Part shown: one piece after another, positions 21,347 through 30,641 of the stretch
How positions within the stretch are numbered: the first letter of the stretch is position 1
Layout of the letters: every line of letters begins with the position of its first letter
Source: CAYQUV01 sp964421005
GTDB taxonomy: Bacteria > Patescibacteriota > Minisyncoccia > Minisyncoccales > CG1-02-41-26
NCBI GenBank assembly: GCA_964421005.1
Contig: CAYQUV010000004.1
Coordinates: 1 to 34,914, forward strand
DNA: 34,914 bases
Reading direction: 5' to 3'
Position numbers and translations under genes: made by a program
The notes under the pieces: model-generated
The model's input: the letters and a program-made list of their open reading frames with translations, nothing else
Told to the model about the DNA's origin: nothing
Database searches by the model: none

Positions 21347-21380
21347 GCTTGGTATTGCTAATTCTACCAAGCGGTTTTTT
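21347..21380 (+). terminator. Plus-strand terminator overlapping the 3' end of miaB
   Basis: GCTTGGTA (21347-21354) pairs with TACCAAGC (21365-21372), then GG and TTTTTT. The T-tract is on the plus strand only, although both flanking genes are on the minus strand. Confidence 0.65.
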
Positions 21381-21381
21381 A

Positions 21382-22659
21382 TTATACCAATTTTCCTTCT
21401 AACCCCCAGGCAGAAGCATCAATAATTTTTACTTTGGTAAATTTTCCGATCAATTCTTTTCTACCCTTGAATTTTACTGTTTTGTAATTGAACGATTTAG
21501 CCAGAATTAATCCATTTTTGTAATCAACCGGTAGAACTTCCATTGTTTTTCCAACAAATTTTTTATTTTTTTGAGAGGCTGTTTTCTTTAAAATTTCAGT
21601 CAAAATCTTTTCTCTTTTTTGTTTTTCTTCTTTCGGAACATTATCTTTCATTTCGGAAGCCAAAGTTCCTGGTCGGGGAGAGTACTGGGCGATATAAGCC
21701 ATATCAAATTTTATTTCCTGGAATAATTTCATGGTATTTTCAAACTGAGACTTTGTTTCACCGGGAAAGCCGACAATAACATCGGTAGATAAAGTGATTT
21801 CCGGTATTTTTTCTCTAATTTTTCTGACAATCTTTTTGTAATCTTCAATTGCGTAATTGCGATTCATTTTTCTCAGGGTTTCATTGTCTCCCGACTGAAC
21901 AGGTAAATTCAGATAAGGGGTAATTTTTTCGCATTCAGCCATAACTTTAATTAATTCATTAGAAAAATCCTTAGGATGAGAAGAGGTGAAACGAAGCCAG
22001 AATTTTCCGCGGATATCGTTTACCATTTTTAGAAGTTTGGAGAAGTTTATTTTATTATTTTGAAAACTTGTCACGTTTTGTCCTAACAACCATATTTCTT
22101 TATATTTTCTGTTAACTAAATTTTTAACCTCACATAGAATTTGATCAATCGGTCGATTAATTTCTCTGCCTCTTGTGTAAGGAATAACGCAGTAAGCACA
22201 AAAATTATTGCAACCATTTGAAATTGGCACATACGCTATTGGATAAGAAGAATATTTCGGTTGAATTTTAAAATAAGAATCTTTTTCAAGCTCGGTAAAC
22301 TCGGTCTGAGAATCAATTGAGCACCTTTTTAGCAATTTTTGCCAGTTTAAGAGATTTTTAATATTTAAAATATAATCAAAGAATTCAGCAAATTTTTTTC
22401 TGTCTTTTTTCAAGACACAGCCGGTTAGAATTGTTTTTAAATCGGGATTATTGATTTTTAGTTTTTTAAATTTCGGCTGTAATCCAAAAACTCTGTCAAC
22501 GGCTGATTGACGAACAGAACACATATTAACCACAAGCAAATCAATCTTGTTTGAATTAATTGATGTCTTTTTATATCCAATTCTTTCCAATAGAGCAGCA
22601 ATTCGCTCACTATCTGAATGATTCATCTGGCATCCATAGGTTATAATATGGTATTTCAT
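21382..22659 (-). CDS. miaB: tRNA-2-methylthio-N6-dimethylallyladenosine synthase
   Basis: A 425-residue radical-SAM methylthiotransferase that thiomethylates i6A37. The N-terminal domain has the auxiliary cluster cysteines C10 (TYGCQMNHSDSE), C47 and C81. The radical-SAM cluster motif CNNFCAYC spans residues 150-157. LPVQSGDNETLRKMNR and STDVIVGFPGET follow. The C-terminal TRAM domain (about 365-425) ends AWGLEGKLV. Length and layout are those of MiaB rather than RimO or MtaB. No Shine-Dalgarno. Confidence 0.95.
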   Translation of the reverse strand: MKYHIITYGCQMNHSDSERIAALLERIGYKKTSINSNKIDLLVVNMCSVRQSAVDRVFGLQPKFKKLKINNPDLKTILTGCVLKKDRKKFAEFFDYILNIKNLLNWQKLLKRCSIDSQTEFTELEKDSYFKIQPKYSSYPIAYVPISNGCNNFCAYCVIPYTRGREINRPIDQILCEVKNLVNRKYKEIWLLGQNVTSFQNNKINFSKLLKMVNDIRGKFWLRFTSSHPKDFSNELIKVMAECEKITPYLNLPVQSGDNETLRKMNRNYAIEDYKKIVRKIREKIPEITLSTDVIVGFPGETKSQFENTMKLFQEIKFDMAYIAQYSPRPGTLASEMKDNVPKEEKQKREKILTEILKKTASQKNKKFVGKTMEVLPVDYKNGLILAKSFNYKTVKFKGRKELIGKFTKVKIIDASAWGLEGKLV

Positions 22660-22703
22660 AGTTAATAGTTAAATGTTATAACAAATTTACATTTTTTTCT
22701 ACC

Positions 22704-22736
22704 CTAAAACCCCTTTTGAGAAGGGGTTTTAGTTTT
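22704..22736. terminator. Hairpin terminator between miaB and the DUF5667 gene
   Basis: A 12-bp perfect stem pairs CTAAAACCCCTT (22704-22715) with AAGGGGTTTTAG (22721-22732). It lies just downstream of the minus-strand DUF5667 gene and probably ends the four-gene minus-strand transcript. Confidence 0.75.
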
Positions 22737-22803
22737 GTCTTTTGGAGACGGAAGATTGAAGATAATAGTTTTGGATTTATTTTTATTTTTCCTCAATTTC
22801 CTC

Positions 22804-24062
22804 TTATTTCTCTCTTTCCGTCTTTCTTTCTGTTTTTCTTTCGGATATAATTTTTTCTTTTACTCTTTCTAATCTCTCTTTAATTTCGGGCCTTCCTTCC
22901 ATTTTTGATTTTATATTGTCAATAATTTCTATCTTTTTTTCTTTAACTCCTTGAATATTTTCAATATACTTTTCAAGTTTTTCTTGAGTTTCAGGAGTCA
23001 TCTGTTCTATTTTTTCTTTTAAATTCTGTGATGTATTTTCTATGATATTTCTGACTGCCTCTCTGGTTTTTTCCGGAACCTTCTCTTCTAGTTTTTTTAA
23101 CATCTCCAGGTTCTTGAAATCTTTGAATTGACTTCCTTTAAGTTCTTTTATGTTTTTTATCAGACGTTCCTGGATTCTCTCTTTATTTTCTTCTAGTTTC
23201 TCCATTATTTCTCCAAATCTCTCAAGATGTCTTTCCCTTGTTTGTTTTATCTTCTGGAAAGCTTCTTCCGGAACCTGAGTTTCCAGTTTTTCCAGAATTT
23301 TCTGGTGTAAAATCTGTTGCTTGATAAACTTGTCTAAAAAATTACCCACTTCAAGTTTCTCGCTGGCTTTCTCTTTTATTTTATCAACCGTTTCTTTGAT
23401 TTCATCAATCTCTTTTTCATAATTTTTGATGGCTTTTTCAAAAATTTCAGGAGATTCTTTCTTTTCGGCTAATTTTCTTGCTTCAATAAGTTTCTCCGAG
23501 GCAAATTTTAATTTTAATTTGGCCTTATTAACGGCTCCGAAAGTAAAAAAGCTTTGAATGCCTCTTTTCAGGTTTTTTAGAAAGTAAAAAGAACTGTCCG
23601 GCAAAAGAGTGGGCTCCGAAACTTCAAGGTCTGCTGCACTGACACTTTCATCCTCTTCAACGGCCTGTTCAATGGCTTGTTCAACAGCCTGTTCAAGATT
23701 TTGTTCAACGGGTTGTTCAGCAATTTGTTCAACATCTTGTTCAACAGATTCGTCTTNNNNNNNNNNNNNNNNNNNNNNNNNNNNNNNNNNNNNNNNNNNN
23801 NNNNNNNNNNNNNNNNNNNNNNNNNNNNNNNNNNNNNNNNNNNNNNNNNNNNNNNNTGTTCAACGGGTTGTTCAGCAATTTGTTCAACATCTTGTTCAAC
23901 AGATTCGTCTTCTACTAAATCCGATGTTGTTTCGTCTTGGGCTAATTCAACAGATTCGTCTTGTTCTACTAAATCCGATGTTGTTTCGTCTTGGGCTAAG
24001 ATGAAAGAAGGAAGAGTGATTAAAAGAGCAATTAGAAGAGAAGATATTATTAGTTTTCTCAT
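22804..24062 (-). CDS. DUF5667-type secreted protein with VEQ repeats, interrupted by a gap
   Basis: A probable secreted or surface protein. The ATG at 24062 opens a signal peptide (MRKLIISSLLIALLITLPSF then ILAQ), which decides the start. A low-complexity region with repeated D/E-x-V-EQ units follows, then LLPDSSFYFLKNLKRGIQSFFTF, the mark of DUF5667, and a long charged coiled-coil region. Function is unknown. The frame is broken only by the 100-N gap. The 55 bases on each side of the gap are identical, and removing the Ns plus one copy leaves 1104 bases, exactly 368 codons in one frame. Intact length would then be 367 residues, although the true repeat number is uncertain. It is downstream of thrS and probably co-transcribed. 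Confidence 0.75.
23757..23856. other. Assembly gap (100 N) with duplicated flanks
   Basis: Exactly 100 Ns, a scaffolding placeholder. The 55 bases ending at 23756 and the 55 beginning at 23857 are identical, so the two contig ends probably overlap or lie in a collapsed repeat. The real gap size is unknown and may be negative. Confidence 0.95.
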
Positions 24063-24111
24063 ATGATTGAAAAAATATAATTCTTCTTTGAAGATTAAAC
24101 TTAATCGACCT

Positions 24112-25902
24112 TTATTTTTTGTTTTCAATTTCTAATTTTATTTTCTTCAGGAAATTTGTCAATTTTGTTTCGCCAATATCACCTTTCTCGCGCTGGCGGA
24201 CTCTGATTGTTTTCTTCTTTATTTCTTTATCTCCCACTACCAGAAGATAGGGAATTTTTTGAATTTCCCCCTCTCTTATCTTTTTAGATACGGTTTCTGC
24301 TTCTGTTCTGGCTTCTGCTCTTAAACCCTGATTTTTGAGTTTTTCAGCAATATCTTCGGCGTATTTGCGATGACTTTTTCCTACCGGGATTACCAAGCAT
24401 TGAATAGGCGCCAACCAGAGAGGCAAAGAGCCCATATAATGTTCCAGCAGAACGCCAATAAATCTTTCAAGTGATCCCAGGAGAGCCCGATGAATCATAA
24501 TCGGTTGAACTTTTTTCCCTCTTTTATCGATATAGGTAATGTTGAATTTTTCCGGCAGATTAAAATCAACTTGAATTGTAGTGCATTGCCATTCCCTTCC
24601 CAAACTATCCTTTATTTTAATATCGATTTTAGGACCGTAAAAAACTCCGCCGCCCGGGTCAATTTGATAATCCAATTTCAATTTTTTAAGAACATATTTA
24701 AGAGAGTTTGTCGCTTTTTCCCAGCCTTTTTCTGTTCCGGCAAATTTTGCCGGTCTGGTGGAAAGATAAATGACAAAATCCTTAAAACCGAAATCCCGGA
24801 GCATTTTTAACCCGTGTTTCAGAAGTTTTGTTAACTCATCGTTTAACTGTTCCGGCGTTGACCAGATATGGGCATCATCTTGAGTAAAACCCCGAACTCT
24901 TGTCAGGCCGTGTAAAGTGCCTGACCTTTCATATCGGTAAACGGTTCCTAATTCGGCATATTTGACAGGTAAATCTTTGTAGCTTCTGATTTTCGATTGA
25001 TAAATCTTAACATGGAAGGGGCAATTCATCGGCTTGATTAAATATTTTTCCTCGTCAATTTCAATAGGGGAATACATATTTTCTCTGTAAAGTTCCCAGT
25101 GGCCGGAGGTTTTCCAAAGCTTCAATCTTCCGATATGGGGAGTGACCACCCATTGATAACCGGCTCCCTTTAATTCCTGATATAAATAATTCTCAATAAG
25201 CCTTCTCAGTGTTGCTCCTTTTGGAAGCCATAAAGGGAGTCCCTGACCAACTTCTTCATCTAACATAAATATTTCAAGTTTTTTCCCCAGAACCCGATGG
25301 TCTCTTTTTTCGGCTTCTTTCTGAGCTTCTAAATACATATCCAATTCTTTTTTTGTCTGGAAACTTACTCCGTAGATTCTGGTCAGCATAGGTTTGTTTT
25401 CATTGCCTTTCCAATAAGATCCAGCAACCCTGGTTAATTTAAATCCGTCAGCGGGGATTTCTCCGGAAGATTTAACATGGGGACCTCTGCATAAATCCAG
25501 AAATTCTCCGCTTTTGTAAAGAGAAACATTTTTTTCCTCTATTTCATCAATTAATTCTAATTTGTAAGGCTGGTCTTTGAATATTTTTTTTGCTTCACTT
25601 TTAGAAACTATCTTTTTTTCAAATTTAAGGTCTTTTTTGATTAATTCCTTCATTCTCTTCTCAATTTTCGGCAGATCTTTGAGGGATAAACCAACTTTTT
25701 CTGGTTCTTTTTTGCTCCGTTGTTTTTTATCTTGCTGAATTTTTTTTTGCTGAAGTTCAGATACTTTTGAGAAGTCAAAATCATAATAAAAGCCGTTTTC
25801 AATCGCAGGTCCGATGCCAAATTTAACTTTGGGGTAAAGTTCTTTAACGGCTAAAGCCAATATATGAGAGAGCGAATGTCTAATTGTTTCTGTTTTTGCC
25901 AT
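24112..25902 (-). CDS. thrS: Threonyl-tRNA synthetase, without TGS domain
   Basis: A 596-residue ThrS that charges tRNA-Thr. The N-terminal TGS domain (about 60 residues) of typical ThrS is absent: the protein opens directly with the editing domain, whose HSLSH motif is at residues 9-13 and whose second metal motif is CRGPHV. A lysine-rich insertion at about 50-70 interrupts this domain. The class II core has LPKGATLRRLIENYLYQ, KPMNCPFHVKIYQ, YRYERSGTLHGLTRVRGFTQDDAHI and PIMIHRALLGSLERFIG. The anticodon-binding domain (about 500-596) is complete. It lies 33 bases downstream of dnaE on the same strand. Confidence 0.96.
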   Translation of the reverse strand: MAKTETIRHSLSHILALAVKELYPKVKFGIGPAIENGFYYDFDFSKVSELQQKKIQQDKKQRSKKEPEKVGLSLKDLPKIEKRMKELIKKDLKFEKKIVSKSEAKKIFKDQPYKLELIDEIEEKNVSLYKSGEFLDLCRGPHVKSSGEIPADGFKLTRVAGSYWKGNENKPMLTRIYGVSFQTKKELDMYLEAQKEAEKRDHRVLGKKLEIFMLDEEVGQGLPLWLPKGATLRRLIENYLYQELKGAGYQWVVTPHIGRLKLWKTSGHWELYRENMYSPIEIDEEKYLIKPMNCPFHVKIYQSKIRSYKDLPVKYAELGTVYRYERSGTLHGLTRVRGFTQDDAHIWSTPEQLNDELTKLLKHGLKMLRDFGFKDFVIYLSTRPAKFAGTEKGWEKATNSLKYVLKKLKLDYQIDPGGGVFYGPKIDIKIKDSLGREWQCTTIQVDFNLPEKFNITYIDKRGKKVQPIMIHRALLGSLERFIGVLLEHYMGSLPLWLAPIQCLVIPVGKSHRKYAEDIAEKLKNQGLRAEARTEAETVSKKIREGEIQKIPYLLVVGDKEIKKKTIRVRQREKGDIGETKLTNFLKKIKLEIENKK

Positions 25903-25935
25903 ATTAATTTAACAACTTAACTATTATTTAAATTA

Positions 25936-28900
25936 TCACTCTTCTACTATTTCTTCAATATCTTCGGCAATTATTTTTGGAGTTTCTTTTTGAATATCCA
26001 CTCTGCCTTGAACAAAAACAATTTTATTCTCTTGCAATAGTTCTGAATTTCTTTCAACTACGGTCGGGAAAACGACTATCTCGGTTTTATCGGTTAAATC
26101 TTCCAATTTCATAAACAGCATTGGTTGGCCTTTCTTGGTTAAGATCTTTTTAATAGAAGAAATTATCCCGCCAACTCTTATTTTTTGACTAAAGATGTTA
26201 TTTTTCAATTCCCTTAAAGGCAGGGTCTTTTTTTCAAGTACTTTTTTAAATTCTTCTAAAGGATGAGAAGAAATATAAAGACCTAAAAGTTCTTTTTCCC
26301 ATAAAAGTTTTTGTTTCAGACCAGCCGGTTTTGCGTCTTTTAATTTAAAAGTAGGCGAGGGAATTGATGCTTTTTCAAACAAACTTTTTTGCTTGGAAGA
26401 GTTAAGATTTCTTATATCTCTGTTAAAGGTTAAAATATCCTCAAGGTTTTCCAATAATTTGTTTCTTTCTTCAAACTTATCAAAAACACCGGCTTTAATT
26501 AAACTTTCTAAAGATTTTTTGTTTAAATCTTTTGATTCAATTCTTAAGATAAAGTCAGAAAAAGAATTGAAATGTCCTCCTTTTTCTCTTTCTTTTATAA
26601 TAGCTTCAACCACGTTTGAACCTACATTTTTTATAGCCAACAATCCAAATCTTATTTTCTCCTTGCCGGGGATTACCGAGAAATTGCGGAAGCTTTCGTT
26701 AATGTCGGGAGGCAGAACTTCAATTCCCATGTTTTTACATTCGTCTATCAGGAAGGCAATTCTTTCAACATCAGTTTTTTCCGATGTAAGAAGAGCAGCC
26801 ATAAACTCAATCGGGAAATGAGCTTTAAGGTAAGCGGTTTGATATGAGATTATTCCGTAAGCTACGCTATGACTGCGATTAAAACCGTAACTTGCGAAAG
26901 GTAGTATCCACTCCCATATTTTCTCGGCTATTTTCTTTTCCACCCCGTTTTTTATCGCTCCTGTAATGAATTTTTCTCGCTGAGCGATTAACAAACTTTT
27001 TATTTTTTTACCGACCGCTTTTCTCAAAACATCTGCCTCCGATAAACTAAAACCGGCTAAATCGCGGGCAATTTGCATCAGTTGTTCCTGAAAAATACAA
27101 ATTCCTTGGGTTTTTTCCAGAATCGGCTTTAATTTTGGATGTAAATATTCTACTTTTTTCTTTTTATTTTTTCTGGCGATATATTCCGGAATAAATTTAA
27201 TGGGGCCCGGTCTGTAGAGAGCAATCATAGATACTATATCCTCAAAAACATTTGGTTTCAATTCTTTTAAATATCTTTTGAACCCTTCTGATTCCATCTG
27301 GAAAACGCCGGTTGTCTTTCCTTGCTGAAGTAGTTTGTAAGTTTTTTTATCATCAAAAGGAATTTTTTCTATCTCTATTTTTTTATTTTGGACGCTGTAA
27401 ATCCGGGTGAGAGTATCTTCAATAATGGTTAAGTTTTTCAAGCCAAGAAAATCCATTTTCAAAAGGCCCAAATCCTCAATTGAATACATTTCATACTGAG
27501 TAACAACGGTCTTGTCATTCTGGGTTGGATTCTGTAAAGGGACAAGATTATCTAAGGGTTCGGAAGAAATTACCACTCCGCAGGCATGAGTTGAAGCATG
27601 TCTGGCTACACCCTCAAGTTTTTTTGAAAAATCAATCAGTTTTTTGGCATCTTTGTCCGTATCGTAAAGTTGACGGAATTCGGAAACTTTTTCTAGCGTT
27701 TCATCTAAACTGAAACCGAAAGGGATTGTTTTTGCTACTTTATCACAAAAACTGTAACTCAAATTCATTGCTCTGCCGACGTCACGGATTACAGCCCTTG
27801 CTGCCATTGTTCCAAAGGTAATAATCTGAGCAACTCTTTCTCTTCCGTATTTTTGGGCAACATAATTTATTATCTCGTCTCTTCTTCTGTCGCTAAAATC
27901 AAGGTCAATATCGGGCATAGAGATTCTGTCTTTGTTTAAAAATCTTTCAAAAAGCAGATTATGTTTTAAAGGGTTAATCTCAGTAATATCCAGAAGATAG
28001 GCAACAATTGAGCCTCCGACGCTTCCTCTGCCCGGCCCTACTACAATTCGTTTCTCTTTTGCGAATTTTACAAAATCTTGGACAATAAGAAAATAAGAGG
28101 CGAATCCGGTTTGTTTAATAACCGAAAGTTCGTAATCTAATCTTTTTTGCGCCTCTTTTTTGTCTTCAATCTGCTCTTTATGGTTTTCCAATCCTTTCTG
28201 GCAAAGTTCCTTTAAATAATCATCGGCAGATTTACCTTCAGGTGTTTTAAAAGTAGGTAATTTTATTTCTCCCAATCTGAATTTAAAATTACACATTTCA
28301 GTTATCTTTCGGGTATTTTCAATGGCCTCTGGTACTTCTTTGAAAGATTCAATCATTTCTTCCTGAGACCTTAAAGAAAAATCGTCAGATTTCATTGTTA
28401 GTCTTTCCGGATCATCCGATTTTGCTCCTGTGTTAATCAACATTAAGATATCTTGAGCTTCAGCATCCTCGGGTCTTAAATAATGAACATCATTTGTGGC
28501 AACAAGCGGGATATTTAATTTTTTTGATAAATCAATTAAATATTTATTTACCTTTTTCTGTTCCTGGCTGTTGGGATGATGCTGGATTTCCAAATAAAAA
28601 TTGTCTTTACCGAAAATTTGTTGATATCGAATAGCCGTTTCCATCGCAGCATCGTATTTTTTGGCAAGAATTAAGCGGGGGATTTTCCCCTGTAGACAGG
28701 CAGAAAGAGCAATAAGCCCTGAACTGTATGTTGAAAGGAGGTTTTCGTCTATTCTCGGTTTGTAATAAAATCCTTCAAGATGCGCTTTTGTGATAAGTTT
28801 GACTAAATTTTTATAGCCCTGCTCATTTTTTACCAAAAGAACCAAATGATATCTTAAATCATCAATATTTGGTCTTTTGTCGGTCATTCGTTCCCGAGCA

Positions 28901-29109
28901 AGATAAACTTCTGAGCCGATTATCGGTTTTATTCCTTTTTTAATGGCTTTTTTATAGAATTCAACCGCTCCGTACAAAACTCCGTGGTCGGTCAAAGCAC
29001 AAGCATCCATTTTAAGTTCTTCCAATCTATTTAAAATATCATCTATTTTTGGCAGACCATCGAGCAGGGAATAATGGCTGTGAACATGTAAATGGGTGAA
29101 TTTTGTCAT
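25936..29109 (-). CDS. dnaE: DNA polymerase III subunit alpha
   Basis: A 1057-residue replicative polymerase of the DnaE1 type. The PHP domain opens HLHVHSHYSLLDGLPKI with its metal-binding histidines and continues DACALTDHGVLYGAVEFY. The palm carries GPGRGSVGGSIVAYLLDI and PDIDLDFSD with catalytic aspartates. Finger and thumb blocks include FGTMAARAVIRDVGR, YRPGPIKFIPEYI, QEQLMQIARDLAGFSL and SYGFNRSHSVAYGIISYQTAYLKAHFP. A helix-hairpin-helix region precedes the C-terminal OB domain (VGGIISSIKKILTKKG to the end). The protein is slightly shorter than the 1100-1160 of model species. The beta-helix gene lies 16 bases upstream, so they share a transcript. Confidence 0.97.
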   Translation of the reverse strand: MTKFTHLHVHSHYSLLDGLPKIDDILNRLEELKMDACALTDHGVLYGAVEFYKKAIKKGIKPIIGSEVYLARERMTDKRPNIDDLRYHLVLLVKNEQGYKNLVKLITKAHLEGFYYKPRIDENLLSTYSSGLIALSACLQGKIPRLILAKKYDAAMETAIRYQQIFGKDNFYLEIQHHPNSQEQKKVNKYLIDLSKKLNIPLVATNDVHYLRPEDAEAQDILMLINTGAKSDDPERLTMKSDDFSLRSQEEMIESFKEVPEAIENTRKITEMCNFKFRLGEIKLPTFKTPEGKSADDYLKELCQKGLENHKEQIEDKKEAQKRLDYELSVIKQTGFASYFLIVQDFVKFAKEKRIVVGPGRGSVGGSIVAYLLDITEINPLKHNLLFERFLNKDRISMPDIDLDFSDRRRDEIINYVAQKYGRERVAQIITFGTMAARAVIRDVGRAMNLSYSFCDKVAKTIPFGFSLDETLEKVSEFRQLYDTDKDAKKLIDFSKKLEGVARHASTHACGVVISSEPLDNLVPLQNPTQNDKTVVTQYEMYSIEDLGLLKMDFLGLKNLTIIEDTLTRIYSVQNKKIEIEKIPFDDKKTYKLLQQGKTTGVFQMESEGFKRYLKELKPNVFEDIVSMIALYRPGPIKFIPEYIARKNKKKKVEYLHPKLKPILEKTQGICIFQEQLMQIARDLAGFSLSEADVLRKAVGKKIKSLLIAQREKFITGAIKNGVEKKIAEKIWEWILPFASYGFNRSHSVAYGIISYQTAYLKAHFPIEFMAALLTSEKTDVERIAFLIDECKNMGIEVLPPDINESFRNFSVIPGKEKIRFGLLAIKNVGSNVVEAIIKEREKGGHFNSFSDFILRIESKDLNKKSLESLIKAGVFDKFEERNKLLENLEDILTFNRDIRNLNSSKQKSLFEKASIPSPTFKLKDAKPAGLKQKLLWEKELLGLYISSHPLEEFKKVLEKKTLPLRELKNNIFSQKIRVGGIISSIKKILTKKGQPMLFMKLEDLTDKTEIVVFPTVVERNSELLQENKIVFVQGRVDIQKETPKIIAEDIEEIVEE

Positions 29110-29125
29110 AAATTAAAGCGTTTTT

Positions 29126-29797
29126 TTATTTTATCATTTGTTGATATTCGCAATTTTCCAGAGTTAAATTGTTTTTAATATTAACTTCTTTCACAATCAG
29201 ATTTTCTTTGATATGAGAATCTTTTAAATCGACATCTCTGCCAACGGTAGCTCCCATCATATCCAGGCTTCCTTCTATAAACGAATTTTCAAAATTAAAA
29301 TTGCCCGAAATAACCGCTTGTCTTAAATAAACATCTCCTTTGACAATTAGTCCTGCATGATAGGCATCGTTTATTTTTGAATCCTGGAGATTAACATCTC
29401 CTTTGATTTTTGTTTTGGCTAAACTTAAAAAGCCGGAAATGTTTATCTTTTTGAAATTTAAATCTCCTTCAATTTGGGCTCCGACTAAATTTACCACCCC
29501 GTTTGTTCTTGCCTCTTCCATATTCAAGTTTCCTTTTAATATTCCGTCGCCAAAATAAAAAGATTCTCTGATTATTGCCTCTTTTAAATTTAAATCTCCT
29601 TTTATAATAGCTCCTTCAAGATAAAGCGGACCTAAAATGATTGCCATTCCCAGATCTATGTTTCGTTCGATTATCTTCTTCTGGAAAGAAAAAGAAGAGA
29701 GAACTTTCCCCCGAAAATTTATTTCTCTTCCTTCAAGATAGGCAAGCCGTATTTCCTGTTCTATATCAGATTGAGTTAGGATGTTTTTATCCGGCAT
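29126..29797 (-). CDS. Beta-helix protein of 11-residue repeats, function unknown
   Basis: A 223-residue protein. From about residue 53 to the end it consists of roughly 14 units of about 11 residues with pattern G-[DN]-[LV]-N-[LF]-x-x-A-x-I-x, for example GDLNLKEAIIR, GNLNMEEARTN and GDVYLRQAVIS. Alternating hydrophobic residues at strand positions and small turn residues indicate a right-handed beta-solenoid, akin to pentapeptide-repeat or bactofilin-like folds, though the period matches neither exactly. The first about 50 residues are not repetitive and there is no signal peptide, so it is probably cytoplasmic. It is first in a minus-strand operon with dnaE, thrS and the DUF5667 gene. The shape is clear; the job is not. 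Confidence 0.75.
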   Translation of the reverse strand: MPDKNILTQSDIEQEIRLAYLEGREINFRGKVLSSFSFQKKIIERNIDLGMAIILGPLYLEGAIIKGDLNLKEAIIRESFYFGDGILKGNLNMEEARTNGVVNLVGAQIEGDLNFKKINISGFLSLAKTKIKGDVNLQDSKINDAYHAGLIVKGDVYLRQAVISGNFNFENSFIEGSLDMMGATVGRDVDLKDSHIKENLIVKEVNIKNNLTLENCEYQQMIK

Positions 29798-29826
29798 AAT
29801 TTCTGTTAAAATTAAACAAAAGATTA

Positions 29827-29853
29827 ATCTATTTTAACCGATTTAAAATAGAT
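29827..29853. repeat. 11-bp perfect inverted repeat between divergent genes
   Basis: ATCTATTTTAA (29827-29837) and TTAAAATAGAT (29843-29853) are perfect complements around CCGAT. It sits between the starts of the minus-strand beta-helix gene (30 bases away) and rnhB (64 bases away). No T-tract is present, so an operator for one or both divergent transcripts is more likely than a terminator. Confidence 0.5.
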
Positions 29854-29916
29854 AATCCAACATACCAGTAAATTAGTAAATTATACCTTAAAAAGATATA
29901 TAGAACAACATTAATT

Positions 29917-30588
29917 ATGTCCAAAAATTTTTCTTCAAAAAGAAAGAAAAATAATAACCAGAAAAAGAAAAAAAATTATCTCGTTGCCGGTATAGATGAA
30001 GTGGGAAGAGGGACTTTAACAGGGCCGGTTGTTGCCTGCGCTCTTGTATCACTTTCACCCGGAGGAAAAATAATCTTCGATTTAAAGATAAAAAATCCAA
30101 TTTTAAAAATAAAAAACCCAAAACAGTTGACTCACACAAAAAGAGAGAAAATTTTCCATATCTTGAAAAATGAACCGCTGGTAGAGTGGGGGATTGGCCG
30201 GGTTTCTGAGAAAGTTATTGATAAAATAAATATTTTTGAATCAACAAAACTTGCTATGGAAAGAGCGGTTATAAATTTGGAAAAAAAAATTAGAAAGAAT
30301 GTTGATTTTTTGATAATTGACGGAAATTTCGGTATCAATCTGCCAATTTCTCAAAAGTCAATTGTTAAAGGAGACGAAAAGATTACCTTGATAAAATTAG
30401 CTTCAGTTGTGGCTAAATTAAAAAGAGATAAAATGATGTTAAATTATCATAAGAAATATCCTCAATACCGTTTTGATAAGCATAAGGGTTATGGAACCAA
30501 ACTTCACATTAAGATGCTGAAAAAATACGGACCGTGCAAAATCCACAGAAAAACCTTCCGACCGGTTAATATATATTGTAAAGTTTGA
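29917..30588 (+). CDS. rnhB: Ribonuclease HII
   Basis: A 223-residue RNase HII that removes ribonucleotides and RNA from RNA-DNA hybrids. A basic tail of about 20 residues precedes GIDEVGRGTLTGPVVA, with catalytic Asp27 and Glu28. FLIIDGN carries the third acidic residue, and KLASVVAKLKRDKMM the fourth. YPQYRFDKHKGYGTKLHIKML completes the substrate-binding region. No Shine-Dalgarno. It heads the rnhB-rpmF-nusB-rnc-rpsP run, with 53 bases to rpmF. Confidence 0.95.
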   Translation: MSKNFSSKRKKNNNQKKKKNYLVAGIDEVGRGTLTGPVVACALVSLSPGGKIIFDLKIKNPILKIKNPKQLTHTKREKIFHILKNEPLVEWGIGRVSEKVIDKINIFESTKLAMERAVINLEKKIRKNVDFLIIDGNFGINLPISQKSIVKGDEKITLIKLASVVAKLKRDKMMLNYHKKYPQYRFDKHKGYGTKLHIKMLKKYGPCKIHRKTFRPVNIYCKV

Positions 30589-30641
30589 ATTTTTATGTTA
30601 AGATTACTTTATATTATTTTAGAATAGGGCTGTTCCAAAAT

